Source: WLMZ01 sp038227995 (GTDB taxonomy: Bacteria; Actinomycetota; Acidimicrobiia; Acidimicrobiales; Ilumatobacteraceae). Taken from it: a stretch of DNA of 64,000 bases. Below are positions 61,624-64,000 of the stretch, one piece after another. Every line of letters begins with the position of its first letter. Within the stretch, counting starts at the first letter, position 1. Location of the stretch: contig JBBRPP010000020.1 of the NCBI GenBank assembly GCA_038227995.1, positions 26,557 to 90,556 of the forward strand. Direction: 5' to 3'. A program made the position numbers and the translations under genes. The notes under the pieces were generated by a model that made no database searches, was not told the origin of the DNA, and saw only the letters and a program-made list of their open reading frames with translations.

Positions 61624-62012
61624 CGCTGCGACTCGGGGACGAATCGCTCGCGCGGTTCGACCGCTGTCCGCGACACCGTCGCCGGAAAGAACGGCAGCAA
61701 CCGCGACACCGTGACCTCGACGGTGACTCGCACCATCCCACCGATGACGCCCACGCGCGGCGCCGACGCGGCGTGGCCATCGAGGTCGTCGACCGTGCGC
61801 TGAGCTTCGTCCGCAGCTGCGCCATCCGAACTGGTGGCCACCGAGCCGGCGGCCGCACCTCGGTTTGCCGCAGCAGAAGCAACATTCGCCGCGTGGAAGT
61901 AGATCGCCGTCTGCATTCCGAGGAAGACGAGCAGGATCAACAGCGGGGTGAGGATCACGAGCTGTGTCGTCGCTTCACCTCGATCGCGGTGGGCCGCCGC
62001 CATGCCGGCCAC
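61620..62012 (-). CDS. TadE-like pseudopilin (first)
   Basis: 130 residues from GTG 62012 (ATG 62003 possible). DRGEATTQLVILTPLLILLVFLGMQTAIYFHAANVASAAANRGAAAGS is a standard TadE N-terminus. It starts one base after the pilin stop and overlaps the next gene by four bases. The frame is open upstream into the pilin gene but without similarity. Confidence 0.83.
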   Translation of the reverse strand: MAGMAAAHRDRGEATTQLVILTPLLILLVFLGMQTAIYFHAANVASAAANRGAAAGSVATSSDGAAADEAQRTVDDLDGHAASAPRVGVIGGMVRVTVEVTVSRLLPFFPATVSRTAVEPRERFVPESQR

Positions 62013-62013
62013 G

Positions 62014-62208
62014 TCAACCAAGATCGATCGAGTTCGCCTTGTCCTTGATGCGCGTCGTGATGATGACACCGACGGCGATGGCCAGCGCGATCAACGCGGC
62101 GGCGAGGACAACGGTCGTCGCGCTCACCTCGCCGCGATCGCGGTCGGCGGCAGCAGACGCGCGAAGACGGATCAGGTAGTAGGTCCAGATCGGGGTGAAG
62201 GCTGGCAT
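62014..62208 (-). CDS. Short pilin-like protein of the Tad locus
   Basis: 64 residues from an ATG with GGAG upstream. A basic 27-residue leader ends in DRGEVSATTVVLAAALIALAIAVGVIITTRIKDKANSI. One hydrophobic helix follows a Gly-Glu that could be the prepilin peptidase site. Size and position fit a Flp-type major pilin, but the Flp signature (Glu-Tyr after the cleavage site) is absent. It could instead be a very short TadE-type pseudopilin. Confidence 0.7.
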   Translation of the reverse strand: MPAFTPIWTYYLIRLRASAAADRDRGEVSATTVVLAAALIALAIAVGVIITTRIKDKANSIDLG

Positions 62209-62220
62209 GGGATTCTCCGT

Positions 62221-62272
62221 GTGGTTGGTTGGTTGGGTGGATGTGTTGGTGGATGGATGTATTGGTTGGGTC
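62221..62272. repeat. G/T-rich low-complexity tract between tadC and the pilin gene
   Basis: The plus strand reads as repeats of GGTT and GGAT (for example GGTTGGTTGGTTGGG near 62223). At least eight GG runs are separated by two to four bases, which is the composition of a two-tetrad G-quadruplex former. In the leftward transcript the tract would be C/A-rich. It lies in the 82-bp gap upstream of the pilin gene, the only sizeable gap in the locus. Confidence 0.7.
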
Positions 62273-62290
62273 AGCGGTGACCACGAAGGC

Positions 62291-63184
62291 TCACAACGTG
62301 CGCACGATCTGCTGCATCGCCGGGTAGCCGAGCAGGACGATGAATCCGATGAACATCAAGACGGTGGGGATGCCCATCCGTTCGGTGGCCGCCTGAGCAG
62401 CTGCCTCGACCGACGCCAATTGACGAGCGCGCATCGCTGCGGCCTTGGCCGACAAGGACATCTTGATGCGGGCACCCTGTTCACCGGCCAACTTCACGCT
62501 GGCGGCGATCTCGGCCAATTCGTCGACGCCGATCCGCTCACCGAGCTCGGCGAAGCTCTCCCACGGCGACTGGCGCACGGCACGCGCTCGCAACAGGGCG
62601 TGTCGCAGTTCGATGAACGCCCAGCCGTCACCCGCCTGGGCCGCGGCCTCCAGCGAGGTCTCGATGCCGGCACCCCCTGCCAACAACACGTTGACGAGGT
62701 CGAGGTAGCTCGACAGCGCGTGACGAAACGCCGTCCGTCGGGTCGCGGCGTGCGACCGTAGGGTCAGATCAGGTGTCACGAACCCGCCCGCGAGCGCACA
62801 CATCACAAGGATCACGGTGAAGCCCGACGGCATCGGTGCACCCGCCGCCCCGAGCACCAAAGCCAAGACGACGACGACGGCTCCCAACGCCAGAGCGGTG
62901 CTCAGCTTCTCGATCGCGAAGCGCTCGGGAGCGCACTCCATCACGACCAGATCGGACTCGACGCGCCGTCCGAGCCGGCCGACGAGCAACTCCGCGAGGC
63001 GACGGCGGATTGCTGGTACCCGCGAAGTGGCATCGATGCTCGCCCGCCGCGAGTGCACCGATTCCCCGATGCGTTCCAGCCGGCGCAACGAGGCGGCGAT
63101 CGGCGCGGGAGCGGGTATCAGCCCGCGCCCGATGAGAAACACACCCAGACCGATTCCGAACCCGAACAGCACCACGACGCTCAT
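62291..63184 (-). CDS. Type II secretion/Tad platform protein (GspF family, TadC-like)
   Basis: 297 residues. N-terminal helix (VVVLFGFGIGLGVFLIGRGL), a pair of helices near residues 95-140, the GspF domain (HALSSYLDLVNVLLAGGAGIETSLEAAAQAGDGWAFIELRHAL ... VDELAEIAASVKLAGEQGARIKMSLSAKAAAMRARQ) and a final helix (IPTVLMFIGFIVLLGYPAM). Works as inner-membrane platform for pilus assembly. The ATG overlaps the stop of the upstream platform gene (ATGA). Confidence 0.9.
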   Translation of the reverse strand: MSVVVLFGFGIGLGVFLIGRGLIPAPAPIAASLRRLERIGESVHSRRASIDATSRVPAIRRRLAELLVGRLGRRVESDLVVMECAPERFAIEKLSTALALGAVVVVLALVLGAAGAPMPSGFTVILVMCALAGGFVTPDLTLRSHAATRRTAFRHALSSYLDLVNVLLAGGAGIETSLEAAAQAGDGWAFIELRHALLRARAVRQSPWESFAELGERIGVDELAEIAASVKLAGEQGARIKMSLSAKAAAMRARQLASVEAAAQAATERMGIPTVLMFIGFIVLLGYPAMQQIVRTL

Positions 63185-64000
63185 GGCTGTCCCGCCGCGA
63201 TCCGTCGGGCGATGAAGCGTTGCGGCATCGCGATCCGGCCGATTCGTTCCATCAACACGAACGAGGCGATGAACACACCGATGATGACACCGAGCGCGAC
63301 CTGCCCACCGGCCGAGTCGTAGGGCCGCAGGTACTCGCGGTTGAACAGCAGGAGTCCGACCACGAATGACGCCACGACTCCCACGATGATGCGGACGGCG
63401 CTGCGGCTGCGCGCCCGTCCCACCCAGACTCGCGTTCGCATTCGGGCTTCGTCCCGCGCACTGTCCGCGAGATGACCGAGGAGGGCGCCGAGGTCTCGCG
63501 CTTGCTTCTCGGCCGCGATCACCAGCGCGGCCACGACGAAGTCGGCCATCGGGTGATCGACGTCGTCGGCGAACCGGCGCAACGCATCGGACAGACCTTC
63601 GTAGTCGACCCGAGCGGCCAGCCGTTCGACCGCGGCAGCAATGGGCGGCGGTGCGAGTGGAGCCGTGGCGCCGAGCGCGTGCTCGAGGCCGTTGGCCGCG
63701 GCCAGTGTGTCTCGGACCTGTTCGGTCCACGTCGCGATCGCCTCGACGAGGGCGAGCTCACGGTCGTAGCCGCCGCGGGTGCCCCAGAACGTCGGCGCCA
63801 GCCACGCAGTCGCGAAGGCCACGCATCCGAAGACCGGCCAGTGACTGAGCCACACCGCAGTTGCGGCTGCGACGACCGCCGAACTGACTCGAAGCAGCAG
63901 CCGGTCGAACCACACGGCGAGCCGTCCGTTCGAGAAGCGCTCGAGCTCGAGCACCGTCCGACCCATACATCCGGCTCCGATCAGCATCAAACCGATTCCG
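63181..64000 (-). CDS. Type II secretion/Tad platform protein (GspF family, TadB-like), 5' end outside the window
   Basis: At least 273 residues; the frame stays open to the right edge (GIGLMLIGAGCMGRTVLELE), and TadB proteins usually begin with such a helix, so the true start is probably just outside. GspF domain visible as EAIATWTEQVRDTLAAANGLEHALGATAPLAPPPIAAAVERL, then HPMADFVVAALVIAAEKQARDLGALLGHLADSARDEARMR. Two C-terminal helices (IIVGVVASFVVGLLLF and VALGVIIGVFIASFVLM). The TadA ATPase gene would be expected immediately to the right. Confidence 0.88.
   Translation of the reverse strand, partial: GIGLMLIGAGCMGRTVLELERFSNGRLAVWFDRLLLRVSSAVVAAATAVWLSHWPVFGCVAFATAWLAPTFWGTRGGYDRELALVEAIATWTEQVRDTLAAANGLEHALGATAPLAPPPIAAAVERLAARVDYEGLSDALRRFADDVDHPMADFVVAALVIAAEKQARDLGALLGHLADSARDEARMRTRVWVGRARSRSAVRIIVGVVASFVVGLLLFNREYLRPYDSAGGQVALGVIIGVFIASFVLMERIGRIAMPQRFIARRIAAGQP

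Overview
This is about 64 kb of GC-rich chromosome from an actinobacterium, most probably of the class Acidimicrobiia (Ilumatobacter-like). That placement is inference. It rests on frequent GTG/TTG starts, a Streptomyces-type conservon (cvnA-D), an LppM-type lipoprotein, an F420-type LLM oxidoreductase, ClpC and a radA-disA pair, together with a split, b6f-like cytochrome b complex that differs from the usual fused actinobacterial QcrB. I saw no rRNA, tRNA, CRISPR array, prophage or transposase gene.

Region 1 (1-5524, minus strand) is a complex I operon, nuoA-B-C-D-H-I-J-K-L, truncated at the window edge inside nuoL. nuoD overlaps nuoH directly, so the NADH-dehydrogenase module (nuoE, F, G) is absent from this operon. 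Region 2 (5713-8968) has a Pro/Thr-rich membrane-anchored protein, the flavinyltransferase ApbE and a ferric-reductase-like haem b membrane protein. The last of these runs head-on into arfB (ribosome rescue), which is coupled to a histidine phosphatase. Region 3 (9005-18135) carries a choline/aminoglycoside-kinase-like protein, a dimethylglycine/sarcosine-dehydrogenase-like flavoenzyme, an APC-family permease, two class I glutamine amidotransferase-fold hydrolases, a threonine dehydratase with an ACT domain, and an AbiEi/DUF559-like gene flanked by four copies of a 45-bp palindromic repeat.

Region 4 (18210-38894, minus strand) is the core of the window. About 20.7 kb of tightly packed, collinear genes encode a cytochrome bc-type complex followed by a complete 14-subunit complex I (nuoA to nuoN). 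The bc-type part consists of a small membrane protein, a 2x[4Fe-4S] ferredoxin, cytochrome b in two halves, a Rieske protein, a dihaem cytochrome c and a further membrane protein. Divergent from it (39205-41314) are a membrane-anchored monohaem cytochrome c and a geranylgeranyl/menaquinone-reductase-like flavoprotein. A polyprenyl diphosphate synthase follows on the other strand. Together these form a quinone-pool respiratory island: NADH to quinone to cytochrome c, plus enzymes for the quinone tail. The cytochrome b C-half and the monohaem cytochrome c share the N-terminal peptide MTEIPEHLLKR, which I consider the most interesting unexplained feature here.

Region 5 (42439-57539) carries clpC with a palindrome at its promoter, a terminator, a tandem 80-bp repeat, an ECF sigma / membrane anti-sigma-like / lipoprotein set, lppM, the conservon cvnA-B-C-D (reading leftwards), a divergent coiled-coil-like protein, a cupredoxin lipoprotein, radA, disA and an LLM oxidoreductase. 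Region 6 (57554-64000, minus strand) is part of a Tad/Flp pilus locus. It has two GspF-type platform proteins, a short pilin-like protein, three TadE/TadG-like pseudopilins and a large membrane LysM-BTAD protein. The ATPase end of the locus lies beyond the window.

Most genes in each block overlap by 1-4 bases (ATGA, GTGA or TGATG), so translational coupling is the rule.
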